This document shows positions 25,300 to 36,980 of a stretch of DNA of 64,000 nucleotides, piece after piece. The DNA comes from Sulfurimicrobium sp964384915 (GTDB taxonomy: Bacteria > Pseudomonadota > Gammaproteobacteria > Burkholderiales > Sulfuricellaceae), in NCBI GenBank assembly GCA_964384915.1, contig CAYLMA010000014.1, forward strand, positions 1 through 64,000. Direction: 5' to 3'. Positions within the stretch are counted from its first letter, which is position 1. The number at the start of each line of letters is the position of its first letter. The notes beneath the pieces were generated by a model. It saw only the letters and a program-made list of their open reading frames with translations, had not been told where the DNA came from and made no database searches. Both the position numbers and the translations under genes were made by a program.

Positions 25300-25986
25300 G
25301 TGGCATTGAAAAAAATCGTCCTGATCCCGCTTCTGCTTGCCGCAGTGGCGCTGACAGCCGTGCTGCTGCGATCCGGTGACACAGAGCGCAAGGCTCAGCC
25401 TGTCTCCGGGCTGCCGTGGCAAATCGACATATTGCCGGACGGCAACTCGAAGGTCTTCGGCCTGACGCTCACGCAGAGCACGCTCGGCAATGCGCGCGAA
25501 CATTTCGGCCCGGACATGGAAATCGCCGTGATCGCCAGGCGGGAAGAAACGGGCTCGCTGGAGGCTTACTACGGCCGGGTCACCACGGGCGTGCTCACAG
25601 GGAAAATGGTCCTGGTCGCGGATCTGGACAAGGAAAGCGTGGAGCGCATGCGCCAGAATGCGGGAAAAAGCAGCTTTACCGAAAGCAGCGCGAAGAAATA
25701 CACCCTCAGCCCGGAAGACCTGGCGCTCGCCTACGCCGCCCCTGTCGGCAGCATCACCTTCATCCCCTCCGCCAGTTTTGACGAAGAGACCGCCCTTGCC
25801 CGCTTCGGCCCGCCGGGCGAACGCATCCGCGCTTCCGAACAGGTGGAGCACCTGCTCTACCCGGGCAAGGGGCTTGCGCTCACGCTGGACAGCAAGGGCA
25901 AGGAGCTGCTGCAGTACGTCGCACCGCGAAACTTCGCGCGGCTGCGCGACCCCCTGCTAAGCCAGCGTGACGCGGCGCACAAGTAG
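25300..25986 (+). CDS. hypothetical membrane-anchored protein
   Basis: The 228-residue protein starts at GTG 25300 after CAGG. It has one N-terminal membrane/signal segment (ALKKIVLIPLLLAAVALTAV) and a soluble domain of mixed strands (ILPDGNSKVFGLTLTQSTLG, VGSITFIPSASFDEETALAR, LLYPGKGLALTLDSKGKELL). The two similar motifs LGNAREHFG and EETALARFG look like a repeated unit found in conserved hypothetical proteins. I do not know its function. It follows DUF2322 by 15 bases and precedes a palindromic repeat. Confidence 0.75.
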   Translation: MALKKIVLIPLLLAAVALTAVLLRSGDTERKAQPVSGLPWQIDILPDGNSKVFGLTLTQSTLGNAREHFGPDMEIAVIARREETGSLEAYYGRVTTGVLTGKMVLVADLDKESVERMRQNAGKSSFTESSAKKYTLSPEDLALAYAAPVGSITFIPSASFDEETALARFGPPGERIRASEQVEHLLYPGKGLALTLDSKGKELLQYVAPRNFARLRDPLLSQRDAAHK

Positions 25987-26013
25987 GCAGTCACGTTGTA
26001 TGCCTGGTTGCAT

Positions 26014-26056
26014 GACGGGCCAAAGCCCGACATGTCGGGTTGAAACCCGACCTACG
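26014..26056. repeat. palindromic GTCGGGTTGAAACCCGACCT repeat
   Basis: The convergent gap holds nested inverted repeats: GGGCCAAAGCCC at 26017-26028, and GTCGGGTTGAAACCCGAC, a stem of seven bases closed by TTGA, followed by CTACGTTTCC. This motif resembles interspersed repeats seen in other proteobacterial genomes. It may also serve as a bidirectional transcription stop between 25986 and 26103, though the T-run is weak. Confidence 0.7.
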
Positions 26057-26102
26057 TTTCCCTCAATGTCCTGACTGCCAGGATGCCCCCGAGACCCAGG
26101 AA

Positions 26103-26878
26103 TTAGGCCTGGGTGCCGCCGGCTTGCTGGATTCTTCGCAGGATAGGCACAACCAGCTTCGCTTCATCCGCGTGCTGCAAAGCCCGCGCCAACCGGGCAG
26201 GCGCGCTGCGGCCGGTGCACAAGTGCGCCGGGTCGGCTTCGATGGCCTCCACCATGCCTTCGATCAGGCGCGCCAGATCGTTTTTCTGGCCTGTCAGCCA
26301 GTCCTGGATCTGCACCACTTCCTGCGCCACACTGCCGGCAAAATCGCGCTGTTGCCGCCATAAATCGCCGACGTTGCCGCCGCTTCTGAGACCGGCGATA
26401 TTGGTGGTGAGAATATACACATTCTTGCGCACCAATTCGTAGGCCAGATCCTGCACTGAAGGGATTCCACGGCAGGGGATGTCTATGGACTGCAAGGCGG
26501 CCAGCACGGCTTCCGTTGCCGGGCCAAACACCGGCGAGGGAATCAGCGGCTTGGCATCGCTGCCCTTCTTCTTTTCGAACCACACCGGAATCACGGTGGG
26601 ATCAATGACCCCGTGCCGTTCCCAGTCGCGCGGCAGCAACTCGTTCTGGATCAGGCCGATGCGGTTTCTCCACTGCGGCGGCAGGGCGGCCAGAACCGTA
26701 TGCAGATCCGGCTCGGCCACCGCCACCAGCACCAGAACCGGTTCAGGGTGGCGGGCGGCGGCAATATCCAGGTCGTCGCCGCGATTGACAGGCACCACCA
26801 CAAAGCCGGCACGCAGGAAACCGCCCGCAAAAACGCGCCCCAGCTGCCCCAGGCCGATGATGACGATGGTCTGTTCCA

Positions 26879-26882
<4 letters not shown>
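26103..26882 (-). CDS. NAD(P)-binding, ketopantoate-reductase-like protein
   Basis: The 259-residue product begins with a Rossmann loop (IVIIGLGQLGRVFAGGFLRA, GxGxxG) and has a long helical C-terminal half, the two-domain outline of 2-ketopantoate reductase/6-phosphogluconate dehydrogenase-like proteins. The AEPDLHTVLAALPP and RIGLIQNELLPRDW segments follow. I cannot assign the substrate. Its start overlaps the YbiT-like gene stop by four bases (ATGA), so it is translated from the same transcript. There is no second pan gene near. Confidence 0.7.
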
Positions 26883-28486
<1,604 letters not shown>

Positions 28487-28535
28487 TTTATAGCCCGTTC
28501 GCGAAAAAATGTGCTTATTATAGCAACTTGCGACG

Positions 28536-31500
28536 ATGAAACGCTGCTATCTGGCTCAACCCCTTGCGATGCAACGAAAAAACATGCCGCCACCCGCCCC
28601 GCCCCCCCCCGCCCCCTGGGTGAGGCTTTCGGTCGGACAGAAACTGGCGGCTATTTTTTTCGCTTTTTTCCTCGTTACCGCCGCCGGCCTGCTTCTGGTG
28701 GAAACCCTCTACAACAGCGTGGCGGATGCTTCCCGGCTGGTCAACGATAGCGGCAAGCTGCGTTACCTGAGCCAGAGACTGGCCTATTACACCGCCGAAT
28801 CCGCGTTGCAGAAACGCCCCAGCGCCGGGATTCCGGCCCTGATGCAGCGCTTTGACGCCACGCTCGCGCAAGTCGAACAAGAGAGCAGCAAGCTGCACCC
28901 CCTGCTGTTGCGGCAAAGCGGGGAACTGGCTGCCGAACTCGGAGCGGTGCGCGCAAGCTGGCTCACCTTCCGCCAGACGCTGGAAAAATCCCTGTCCGAT
29001 TCCGCCACCATCCTGGGGACGGGCGACCTGCCCCGCCTCAGCCGGGAAACCGATGCCATCCTGGAACGCGCCGACCGCGTGGTGGGCACGCTCACCGAGG
29101 CGGCGCAACGCACGCACCGCCAAATCAACTGGCTGATTGCCGGCGTGGTGGCGCTCAACCTGGCGTTTCTCGTCACCCTCGTGGCCTACGCGCGCTGGCG
29201 CATCGTCACGCCGCTGGTCACGGTCACCGACATGGTGAGGCGCTTCGCCGCGGGGGACCGCAGCGTGCGGCTGACAAACCACCGCCACGATGAAATCGGC
29301 GAACTGATACGCGGCTTCAACCAGGGCGCCGAGCAGATGGAAAACCAGATCGACGAGATCTCCCGCCTGGCGGAGATTCTCGAAGCCACGCCGGATTTCG
29401 TCGCCACCGCCACGCCGGACGGCAAGATTCTGTCCGCCAACCGGGCGGCGCGCAAAATCCTCGGCATCGGCGCCGACGAGGATATCGCCGGGACGCCTAT
29501 CGCCACCTTTCTTCCCGAATGGGCATTCAGGGTAATCGAGCAGGAAGGCATACCCACCTCGATGCGGGAAGGGCACTGGGAGGGCGAAACCGCCCTGCTG
29601 AGCAGGGAGGGAAAAGAAATCCCGGTTTCCCAGGTGATTCTGTCCCATCGCACTGCGGACGGAAAGCTCGCCTACCTGTCCACCATCATGCGCGACCTCA
29701 GCGAACATAAACGGACGGAAAGCGAGTTGCGCAAGCTCACCCAGGCACTGGAACAGAGCGCCAACACCATCATCATCACGGATCGCGATGGCGTGATCGA
29801 ATACGTCAACCCCTATTTCTACGCCCTGACCGGCTATAGCCGCGAGGAAATTATCGGCCACAATCCGCGCGTGTGGCAATCTGGCGAAACGCCGAAGGAG
29901 ACCTATCGCGAAATGTGGCAAACCATTCTTGCCGGCGAGGTATGGCGCGGGGAACTGCACAACCGCAAAAAGAACGGCGAGCTGTACTGGGAAGCCGCCA
30001 CGCTTTCCCCGGTCAAGGACGAAAAGGGGGAAATCACCCACTTCGTCGGCGTCAAGCAGGACATCACCAGCCGCAAGGAAGCGGAGGAGAAATTGCGGCT
30101 ATGGAAACGGGCGCTCGAATCGAGCGTCAATGCCATCACCATCACCGACGCCACCCACCCGGATTTTCCCTACGTCTATGTCAACCCCGCATTCGAGCGC
30201 ATCACCGGCTACAGCGCTGCCGAAGCGCTGGGGAAGAACGGGCGTTTCCTGCAGAACCAGGATACCGACCAGCCCGAGCTGGAGAACATACGCCGCGCTG
30301 CGAAGGAACAGCGCGACGGCAGGGCGCTGCTGCGCAATTACCGCAAGGATGGCAGCCTGTTCTGGAACGAGCTTTACATTTCGCCGGTGCGCAACGATGC
30401 GGGACAGGTCACCCACTACATCGGCATCCAGAACGACGTGACCGAACGCAAGCAGTATGAGGAGCAACTGGCCTACCAGTCCGCCCACGACACCCTGACC
30501 CGCTTGCCCAACCGCAACCTGGCCCAGGACCGCCTGGCCCAGGGCATCATCTTCGCCCGCCGCGCCAATCGGCAACTCGCCTTGCTGTTCGTGGACATCG
30601 ACAACTTCAAGGTGATCAACGATAGTCTGGGGCACAATGTGGGCGACCATTTGCTGCAAGTCATGGCGCAGCGCATCAGTGACAGTGTGCGTGGCGGCGA
30701 TACCGTGGCTAGGCTGGGAGGCGATGACTTTGCGGTGGTCCTCACCGATGTTTCACAGGAGGAGGATATTTCGCGCGTTGCGCACAAGATTCTTGCCGCC
30801 ATTGCAAAGCCTGCCATGATCGAGTCCCACCAGCTGACCGTCACCTGCAGCATCGGCATCAGCCTGTTCCCCCGTGACGGCGAGGATGCGTCAACCCTGC
30901 TGAAAAATGCGGATGCCGCCATGTACAAGGCCAAAGAACAGGGCCGCAACAGCATCCAGTACTACACCGCCGAGATCAATAGCCGTGTTTTCCAGCGCCT
31001 GATGCTGGAAAACAGCCTGCGCGCCGCGCTGGAACGCAATGAATTTGCGCTCCACTACCAGCCCCAGGTCAGCCTGCTGACCGGCCAGATGATCGGCATG
31101 GAGGCACTGCTGCGCTGGCGCCACGCCGAGCTGGGCATGATCTCACCCGTCAACTTTATCCCTCTGGCGGAAGATACCGGCCTGATCATTCCCATCGGCG
31201 CCTGGGTGCTGCATACCGCCTGCAAGCAAACCAAGGCATGGCATGATGCGGGCCTGCCGCCGGTGCGCATCGCAGTGAACATTTCAGGCCGCCAATTCCG
31301 TGAAAACATCCCGCAACTGGTGGAACAAGTCCTGGTGGAAAGCGGGCTTCCCCCCCAGTACCTGGAACTGGAAATTACCGAAAGCGTGGCCATGCAGCAC
31401 GCCGAAACCACGGAGCAAACGCTGGGCGCGTTGCGTGACATGGGTGTCAGGCTGTCGATCGACGACTTCGGCACCGGCTATTCCAGCCTCAGCTACCTCA

Positions 31501-32243
31501 AACGTTTCCCCATCAACAAGCTCAAACTGGACCAATCGTTCGTACGCGACATTATTTCCGATCCGGATGATGCCGCCATCTCATCGGCCATCATCGCCCT
31601 CGCTCACGGCATGAAACTCGAGGTGATCGCAGAAGGCGTGGAAACAGAAAGCCAGTTGAGCTTTCTGCGCAACCACGGCTGCGACGCCATCCAGGGCTAC
31701 CATTTCAGCCGCCCCGTGGCGCCGGGCCAAATGGAGCAGCTGTTGCGCGACGGCCGCCACCTTGATCTCCCTGGCATGGCGGAAGGCCCGGCGCGCACCC
31801 TGCTGCTGGTGGACGACGAGCCCAACATCCTTGCCGCACTGCAACGCCTGCTGCGCCATGACGATTATCGTATCCTGACCGCGAGCGGGCCTGCTGCAGG
31901 ATTCGAGATCCTGGCCCGGACGCCCGTGGACGTCATCCTCTCCGACCAGCGCATGCCCGAGATGAGCGGCACCGAGTTCCTCAGCCGGGTCCGTGAAATG
32001 TACCCGAACATGGTGCGCATGGTACTTTCCGGCTATGCCGACCTGGCCAGCATTGCCGAGGCGGTAAACCGCGGCGCCATTTACAAATTCATCACCAAGC
32101 CGTGGGAGGATGACGCATTGCGCGCGCAAGTCGCCGAGGCTTTCCGCTATCATGAAATGATGTCAGCCAAGGATGAATCCCTCGAACAGGCTAAAATAGG
32201 CAACTCGGTTGATCTTTTTTCAGGGCCTGATTTCCCCGCCTGA
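28536..32243 (+). CDS. membrane PAS-GGDEF-EAL-REC signalling protein
   Basis: The 1235-residue protein has a Pro-rich N-terminus, two membrane helices (about 36-56 and 207-227) around a periplasmic PilJ/NarX-like sensor, and a HAMP region. Three PAS domains follow (starting near 280, 400 and 525; LEQSANTIIITDRDGVIEYV is in the second). Next are a GGDEF domain with GGDDF at 728-732, an EAL domain with EALLRW from 856 and DDFGTGYSS, and a C-terminal receiver (phosphoacceptor D1137 in SDQRMPEMSG, with VLSGYAD and FITKPW). It should make and/or hydrolyse cyclic di-GMP. The RpfG-type receiver at the C-terminal end is unusual. Confidence 0.92.
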   Translation: MKRCYLAQPLAMQRKNMPPPAPPPPAPWVRLSVGQKLAAIFFAFFLVTAAGLLLVETLYNSVADASRLVNDSGKLRYLSQRLAYYTAESALQKRPSAGIPALMQRFDATLAQVEQESSKLHPLLLRQSGELAAELGAVRASWLTFRQTLEKSLSDSATILGTGDLPRLSRETDAILERADRVVGTLTEAAQRTHRQINWLIAGVVALNLAFLVTLVAYARWRIVTPLVTVTDMVRRFAAGDRSVRLTNHRHDEIGELIRGFNQGAEQMENQIDEISRLAEILEATPDFVATATPDGKILSANRAARKILGIGADEDIAGTPIATFLPEWAFRVIEQEGIPTSMREGHWEGETALLSREGKEIPVSQVILSHRTADGKLAYLSTIMRDLSEHKRTESELRKLTQALEQSANTIIITDRDGVIEYVNPYFYALTGYSREEIIGHNPRVWQSGETPKETYREMWQTILAGEVWRGELHNRKKNGELYWEAATLSPVKDEKGEITHFVGVKQDITSRKEAEEKLRLWKRALESSVNAITITDATHPDFPYVYVNPAFERITGYSAAEALGKNGRFLQNQDTDQPELENIRRAAKEQRDGRALLRNYRKDGSLFWNELYISPVRNDAGQVTHYIGIQNDVTERKQYEEQLAYQSAHDTLTRLPNRNLAQDRLAQGIIFARRANRQLALLFVDIDNFKVINDSLGHNVGDHLLQVMAQRISDSVRGGDTVARLGGDDFAVVLTDVSQEEDISRVAHKILAAIAKPAMIESHQLTVTCSIGISLFPRDGEDASTLLKNADAAMYKAKEQGRNSIQYYTAEINSRVFQRLMLENSLRAALERNEFALHYQPQVSLLTGQMIGMEALLRWRHAELGMISPVNFIPLAEDTGLIIPIGAWVLHTACKQTKAWHDAGLPPVRIAVNISGRQFRENIPQLVEQVLVESGLPPQYLELEITESVAMQHAETTEQTLGALRDMGVRLSIDDFGTGYSSLSYLKRFPINKLKLDQSFVRDIISDPDDAAISSAIIALAHGMKLEVIAEGVETESQLSFLRNHGCDAIQGYHFSRPVAPGQMEQLLRDGRHLDLPGMAEGPARTLLLVDDEPNILAALQRLLRHDDYRILTASGPAAGFEILARTPVDVILSDQRMPEMSGTEFLSRVREMYPNMVRMVLSGYADLASIAEAVNRGAIYKFITKPWEDDALRAQVAEAFRYHEMMSAKDESLEQAKIGNSVDLFSGPDFPA

Positions 32244-32300
32244 CGAAACAAGCCACATCCGCTACAATTGTTATGATCCCCATCCGGCATATTCCAGTCT

Positions 32301-33572
32301 ATGGTCCCACACCTCACTACCGCCCTAACCGGCCCGCTGCTCGAACTCGAACAGCACATCCTCGATGCCCAGCCGCGCATCGAACAGTGGTTCCGCTCCA
32401 AATGGCAGGAGCACGATGCTCCCTTTTATGCCTCGGTGGATCTGCGCAACGCCGGATTCAAGCTGGCGCCGGTGGACACCAACCTGTTTCCCGGCGGATT
32501 CAACAACCTGAACCCCGAGTTCATGCCGCTATGCGTACAGGCAGCCATGTCGGCCATGGAAAAAATCTGCCCCGATGCGCAACGCTTCCTGCTCATTCCG
32601 GAAAATCACACCCGCAATACCTTCTACCTGCAAAATGTGGCGCGCCTGGCCAGCATCCTGCGCCATGCCGGGCTGTACGTTCGGCTTGGCACCCTGATCC
32701 CGGAAATCACCGAACCCACGGCGCTGGATCTACCCGATGGCCAGACCCTGACGCTGGAACCGATACGGCGCGAAGGAAACAAGCTCAAGCTGGACGATTT
32801 TGATCCTTGCGCCATCCTGCTCAATAACGATCTTTCCGCGGGCATACCGGAAATTCTCAAAGGGCTGAAACAACCTGTCTTCCCGCCGCTTCATGCCGGC
32901 TGGGCGACGCGGCGCAAGACCCACCATTTCAGCGCCTACGACCAGGTCGCGGCGGAATTCGCCACCATCATCCACATGGACCCCTGGCTGATCAATCCGT
33001 ATTTTGGCGATTGCCGCGAAATCAACTTCAGCGAACGGCGAGGCGAGGAGTGCCTGGCAGTTCAGGTGGACGAATTGCTCCAGGACATCCGCGAGAAATA
33101 CCGCGAATATGGCGTGAAGAACGACCCCTTCGTTATCGTCAAGGCCGATGCCGGCACCTACGGCATGGGCATCATGACCGTCAAGGATGCTTCCGAAGTC
33201 AAAGGCCTTAACCGCAAGCAACGCAACAAGATGTCGGTCATCAAGGAAGGCCAGCAGGTCAGCGAAGTCATCATCCAGGAGGGCGTGTACACTTTCGAAA
33301 GCATCAACGAGGCGGTGGCCGAGCCGGTGGTGTACATGATGGACCACTTCGTGGTGGGCGGCTTCTACCGCGTCCATACCGGGCGCGGCCAGGACGAAAA
33401 TCTCAACGCACCCGGCATGCACTTCGTGCCGCTGGCTTTCGACACCTCCTGCACATTGCCCGATAACGCCGCCGGGCCGGACACCCCGCCCAACCGCTTC
33501 TATGCCTATGGTGTAGTGGCTAGGCTGGCGCTGCTGGCGGCCTCAATCGAGCTGGAAAACACCCGGCCGTGA
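32301..33572 (+). CDS. gshA: glutamate-cysteine ligase (Acidithiobacillus/Thiobacillus type)
   Basis: The 423-residue product matches the family TIGR02049, a GshA distinct from the E. coli and plant types. Recognisable segments include DTNLFPGGFNNLNPEFMPL, LLIPENHTRNTFYLQNVARL, IKKxxNNDLS (ILLNNDLSAGIP), FVIVKADAGTYGMGIMTVK, and VYMMDHFVVGGFYRVHTGRG. It makes gamma-glutamylcysteine, the first step to glutathione. gshB is 3.4 kb downstream on the same strand. It starts at ATG 32301, 57 bases after the signalling gene. Assignment rests on recall of family motifs. Confidence 0.9.
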   Translation: MVPHLTTALTGPLLELEQHILDAQPRIEQWFRSKWQEHDAPFYASVDLRNAGFKLAPVDTNLFPGGFNNLNPEFMPLCVQAAMSAMEKICPDAQRFLLIPENHTRNTFYLQNVARLASILRHAGLYVRLGTLIPEITEPTALDLPDGQTLTLEPIRREGNKLKLDDFDPCAILLNNDLSAGIPEILKGLKQPVFPPLHAGWATRRKTHHFSAYDQVAAEFATIIHMDPWLINPYFGDCREINFSERRGEECLAVQVDELLQDIREKYREYGVKNDPFVIVKADAGTYGMGIMTVKDASEVKGLNRKQRNKMSVIKEGQQVSEVIIQEGVYTFESINEAVAEPVVYMMDHFVVGGFYRVHTGRGQDENLNAPGMHFVPLAFDTSCTLPDNAAGPDTPPNRFYAYGVVARLALLAASIELENTRP

Positions 33573-33604
33573 AAAACTGACCGCCCATTCCGGAAAATGA
33601 CAAA

Positions 33605-34639
33605 ATGGGCCTGATTCGCCGCGTTTTACGGCATTATCTGAAACACAAACACCTTCAGTCGCACCAGGCGGAAATCGACACCGTCATTGAGCAGTTGTTT
33701 TATGAAATCAATCCGCGCCTGGGTTTTCTCACCGGCTATCAGGAAGCACTCAGCGGTCCGGTCTGGAATGCGCTGAAACATATCCACCACGTCATAGACC
33801 ACATAGCCGGCCCGGTCGACGCGGCAACGCGGCAGTGGGGCTCGACGCCGGCGTTGCGGGCCATGTTCGCCAATGGCCTGGAGATGGGGAGGTTTTTCAA
33901 ACGCGACCCTTCCCTGCGCAACTGTATCGCAACGGCGCAGCCGGGTAATGCCGAAAGCTGCCATGTCATGATCGCCTCCACCATGCAGGTTCGCAAGGTG
34001 CTGGGCATCGCGATGCGAGGCGATATCATGCAGCGGGAAGTTCCCCAGACACAGATCAGCTTCACCGATCACCGGATTGTTGCATCCGCCGACAGCGAAA
34101 GCGGCCTGCGCGAAAAGCTGAAAGCCTTTGCCCTGGAATTCGTGGCGCACAAGGTGCTGGCCAATATTGCAGCCGCGCGCTCCGAGTGCGAAGGCCTGGA
34201 ACAGGAATTGGCCCTGCTGCGCGCCCGCATGAGGATGAAGTTGCGCCAGGACAGCGGCAAAGCCTGCCTGTGCGACCGCGTCGAATACAGTGAAGGCGAG
34301 ATGGCCGAAATTTGCAGCCTGATCAGGGAAAAAGAAACCCTGCTGAGCCAGACCGCCATTCATCAACCGACACTGAAATATTTCATGGATCAGTTGCTGC
34401 TGGTGCTTAACAGCGTGGAAAAGTTACTCCAGATCCATGAGGTTTCGCTGCATCTCGACAACATGAATATCTTGCTCGACACACCGGGCGAGGACGCAGC
34501 AAAACCAGTCGAATTAACCGAAATCCTGCGTTCCGGCCATCCTGCCCGCATTATGCTGATTGCCCGCGTGCCGCGTGACGAGGTGCTTATCCACGACGAC
34601 ATGGCGGCAAGAATCGACGATGCGCTCAAGCGCCTTTGA
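33605..34639 (+). CDS. conserved hypothetical protein
   Basis: The 344-residue product is soluble, mainly helical and contains a probable coiled coil (residues about 185-215, ECEGLEQELALLRARMRMKL) and a cysteine pair in KACLCDRVEYSEGEM. The segment LIARVPRDEVLIHDDMAARI is near the end. It has no signal peptide. I do not recognise the family; it sits 32 bases after gshA and converges with a PilZ gene 30 bases downstream. Cotranscription with gshA is likely from spacing. Confidence 0.75.
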   Translation: MGLIRRVLRHYLKHKHLQSHQAEIDTVIEQLFYEINPRLGFLTGYQEALSGPVWNALKHIHHVIDHIAGPVDAATRQWGSTPALRAMFANGLEMGRFFKRDPSLRNCIATAQPGNAESCHVMIASTMQVRKVLGIAMRGDIMQREVPQTQISFTDHRIVASADSESGLREKLKAFALEFVAHKVLANIAAARSECEGLEQELALLRARMRMKLRQDSGKACLCDRVEYSEGEMAEICSLIREKETLLSQTAIHQPTLKYFMDQLLLVLNSVEKLLQIHEVSLHLDNMNILLDTPGEDAAKPVELTEILRSGHPARIMLIARVPRDEVLIHDDMAARIDDALKRL

Positions 34640-34669
34640 ACATGCCGAAACCCCGGAGCTCCTAATGTG

Positions 34670-35584
34670 CTATGCATTCTCCAGCAGCTTCTGGTAAATC
34701 ATGTTTTGCATACGCAGGGAAACGTCCGTAGGGACGTCCGTGAACTGTACGCCATATCGAAGCTTGTCCAGTGCTGAGTCAACATCGGGCTCGCTGATTA
34801 CAGAACGGACTATGCAGTTAACCGTGGTAGCCAGGCTGGCGTCGATATCGTTAAGTTTGACGCGAAACGACAAACTGAGATTATCGCCTTTCTCCCCGAC
34901 CGGTTCTGCGGCCACAAAAGAAGCGCCGGTTATACTCAAATCACCTATCCGCACCGGCCTGTTTGCCACCCCGTCTGAATTGCCAGCGCTCGTCACAGAA
35001 CCAATAAGGTTAAATTCGGCGCGCGCGGATTTTCTTACTGCAATGCTCTGTACCGCTCTGGGATAAGCCAGGTGAAGGTAAGGCAGAGGTGAGTTGCAAA
35101 CGCGCAAAATACTGGATGAGAACGCATAAGCGTCCTTGCCTGAAAATGACCGCACGACTACTGGCAATCCATCACGCAGGAGAAGCACCCCGCCATCCAC
35201 AACAGGCGTCGAAACCATAATGGTGCGGCCTTTTACATACCCGATGAGATTCACAGGGTAGCGATCATCCTTTACCTGGAGCTTTATGGCGTCACCGACC
35301 TTGGGCTTTAACTCCTCGAAACCGAAGCTTCTTGCCGTGGGCGCCTCCTCAGCATTCTGCTCCACCGGGGTGGCAACACTTTTCTCCCGCAGCCTGGAGG
35401 AGCCCGGAGAGCAGCTACGATATGCCCCATCCTTAATCAGCGTTTCAACCTGCCGCTGCGTTTCGATGACAAACCCCTCACGCAGCAGCAATTTCTTGTT
35501 GGGCCCATAGACCGGCCAGGGCAAGGGCTTACCCACGGCAATATCGCCAATTTTAAGCGGCAAGAGACTATCGATTAGTGACAT
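34670..35584 (-). CDS. PilZ-domain cyclic-di-GMP-binding protein (YcgR-like)
   Basis: The protein from ATG 35584 has 304 residues; a GTG at 35599 would add five. The C-terminal PilZ domain shows the c-di-GMP contacts RKSAR (the RxxxR motif) and DLSITGASF (the DxSxxG motif). The central section (KVGDAIKLQVKDDRYPVNLI) looks like the YcgR N-terminal barrel. YcgR-type proteins slow flagellar rotation or regulate adhesion when c-di-GMP rises. The neighbouring GGDEF-EAL protein could supply the signal, but this is only inferred from proximity. Intergenic spacing on both sides suggests its own transcript. Confidence 0.85.
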   Translation of the reverse strand: MSLIDSLLPLKIGDIAVGKPLPWPVYGPNKKLLLREGFVIETQRQVETLIKDGAYRSCSPGSSRLREKSVATPVEQNAEEAPTARSFGFEELKPKVGDAIKLQVKDDRYPVNLIGYVKGRTIMVSTPVVDGGVLLLRDGLPVVVRSFSGKDAYAFSSSILRVCNSPLPYLHLAYPRAVQSIAVRKSARAEFNLIGSVTSAGNSDGVANRPVRIGDLSITGASFVAAEPVGEKGDNLSLSFRVKLNDIDASLATTVNCIVRSVISEPDVDSALDKLRYGVQFTDVPTDVSLRMQNMIYQKLLENA

Positions 35585-35765
35585 GGTAATTTTTTGCACC
35601 GCAGGCCGTTAACGCTTGATTCTCATGCCTTTTGGACAAGGCGGAATCAAGTGGCATTTCAGCACCAAACATTACTTGACGCAAGCGCCAAGCAACTTTC
35701 TCCTCCGGTAAGGTACGAGACTTCTAAAACAGCGCTTCATTTAAGAATGGAATTTCCGTCATGGC

Positions 35766-36128
35766 TTACCCGTGCGCTTCATCCAGCGCTTTTGAAAGAC
35801 GGCGCGGCTTGCCGAAGAGCGCCCGTAGTTCATCCTTCGCGGCCTCAAGGCATGCACGTTGCGCCGCGGGAAGCCGGCGGCCGGCGCGATTGATGTAGAA
35901 AGTCAGCATGCACATGGCCGAACGGAACGGATCTGCCTTGCGGCGCCGGCTCTGCTCGGCGGAGTTCTTGAGCGACAGCGCGATGCGGCGCGGATCATGC
36001 CAGGTGAACACCCCGGCTTCGAGGTCCAGCGCATTGCTGTACTCGGTGACGTGCTGCGACCAGCGCTCGCGCTGGCCGGGCGCCTCGGACGGCTGCGCAG
36101 CCACGTCAGGGTCGGATTTTGCAGGCAA
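35766..36128 (-). CDS. DUF3175 family protein
   Basis: The 120-residue product matches DUF3175: WSQHVTEYSNALDLEAGVFT, DPRRIALSLKNSAEQSRRRK and SAMCMLTFYINRAGRRLP. It is small, basic and of unknown function. The start used is TTG at 36128; the true start may differ since no ATG is close upstream. It lies alone between the PilZ and hemerythrin genes. Confidence 0.8.
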   Translation of the reverse strand: MPAKSDPDVAAQPSEAPGQRERWSQHVTEYSNALDLEAGVFTWHDPRRIALSLKNSAEQSRRRKADPFRSAMCMLTFYINRAGRRLPAAQRACLEAAKDELRALFGKPRRLSKALDEAHG

Positions 36129-36198
36129 TCACGCGCCTTTCAGATATTAAACACCCGCCCGGCGGAACCCGCGCAGGCCGTATTCCGCGCGCAAAGGG

Positions 36199-36645
36199 CT
36201 ACCAGAATTTCCAGAAGCGCTTCCTGGAAGAATGCTGCTCGACCCCTTTCGCAATAAAGTGGGGCACGTAAGCCTTGTCGGTCTCCATGATATGGCGGCT
36301 CAGCCAGCCCCTCAGGAAATGAAGCAGTTCGAAGCTGACGTTGGCCTTGCCGCTTTTGAGCTTCTCCTGCAACTCGACCACCTGGGCAATCAGCTTTTCG
36401 TGTCCCTCCAGGTGGGCGGCGTAATCGGGGTAACCCAAAATGCGCATCAGGCTTTCCTCTACCGTGAAATGCACGCGGGTGTACTCGACCAGCTTATCCA
36501 GGATCTCCATGCATGCGGCCGTGCCTTGTTTCTCATGAATAGCCATGTGCAGTTGATTCAGCAAAACCACCAGCGCCTTGTGCTGATCATCAATTTCATC
36601 AATGCCAATGTTGAGGCTGTCATTCCATTCCAATAGTTCATTCAT
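36199..36645 (-). CDS. bacteriohemerythrin
   Basis: Starting at ATG 36645 the protein is 148 residues; in-frame ATGs at 36660 and 36690 would add 5 or 15, and no start has a strong ribosome binding site. The di-iron ligands appear in IDDQHKALVVLLNQLH, VHFTVEESLMRILGYPDYAA, HLEGHEKLIAQV and RHIMETDKAYVPH. Hemerythrins bind oxygen and can deliver or sense it, or protect respiratory and methane/sulfur enzymes. The C-terminal basic tail (RKRFWKFW) is unusual but short. It is divergent from gshB. Confidence 0.9.
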   Translation of the reverse strand: MNELLEWNDSLNIGIDEIDDQHKALVVLLNQLHMAIHEKQGTAACMEILDKLVEYTRVHFTVEESLMRILGYPDYAAHLEGHEKLIAQVVELQEKLKSGKANVSFELLHFLRGWLSRHIMETDKAYVPHFIAKGVEQHSSRKRFWKFW

Positions 36646-36980
36646 GTCATCTTGGCCCATAAAAAGAGATAAAAGTTTTGAACCCGCCATTCTAATAAAA
36701 GGACCACCATGTCTTATTGCGCAAGATCAAACTTCCAGCTTTTTCCGGCGCGAAAAATGAGGGGGCGACGCCCGGCTGGAGAAAAGGGCGGCAGGAATCG
36801 GTTTCACCCCGGCCTGGATGGCAACCCCGTATTTCCATCGCAACAGCGCCGCTGCGCCACGCACCTGTTGCAAATTGGCGGCGATATCCGTACCGTGTAA
36901 AAATTGTTGGGCCATTTGGACGTTTTGAACACCATGATTGACTCCCACGCTCCGAAGCGCCACGGGAAGGGCGATGTGAT

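Noticed and set aside
28590..28625. C-run in the GGDEF-EAL gene as a phase-variable tract
   Set aside because: The run is interrupted by G bases and codes for a plausible Pro-rich stretch; no evidence for frame switching.
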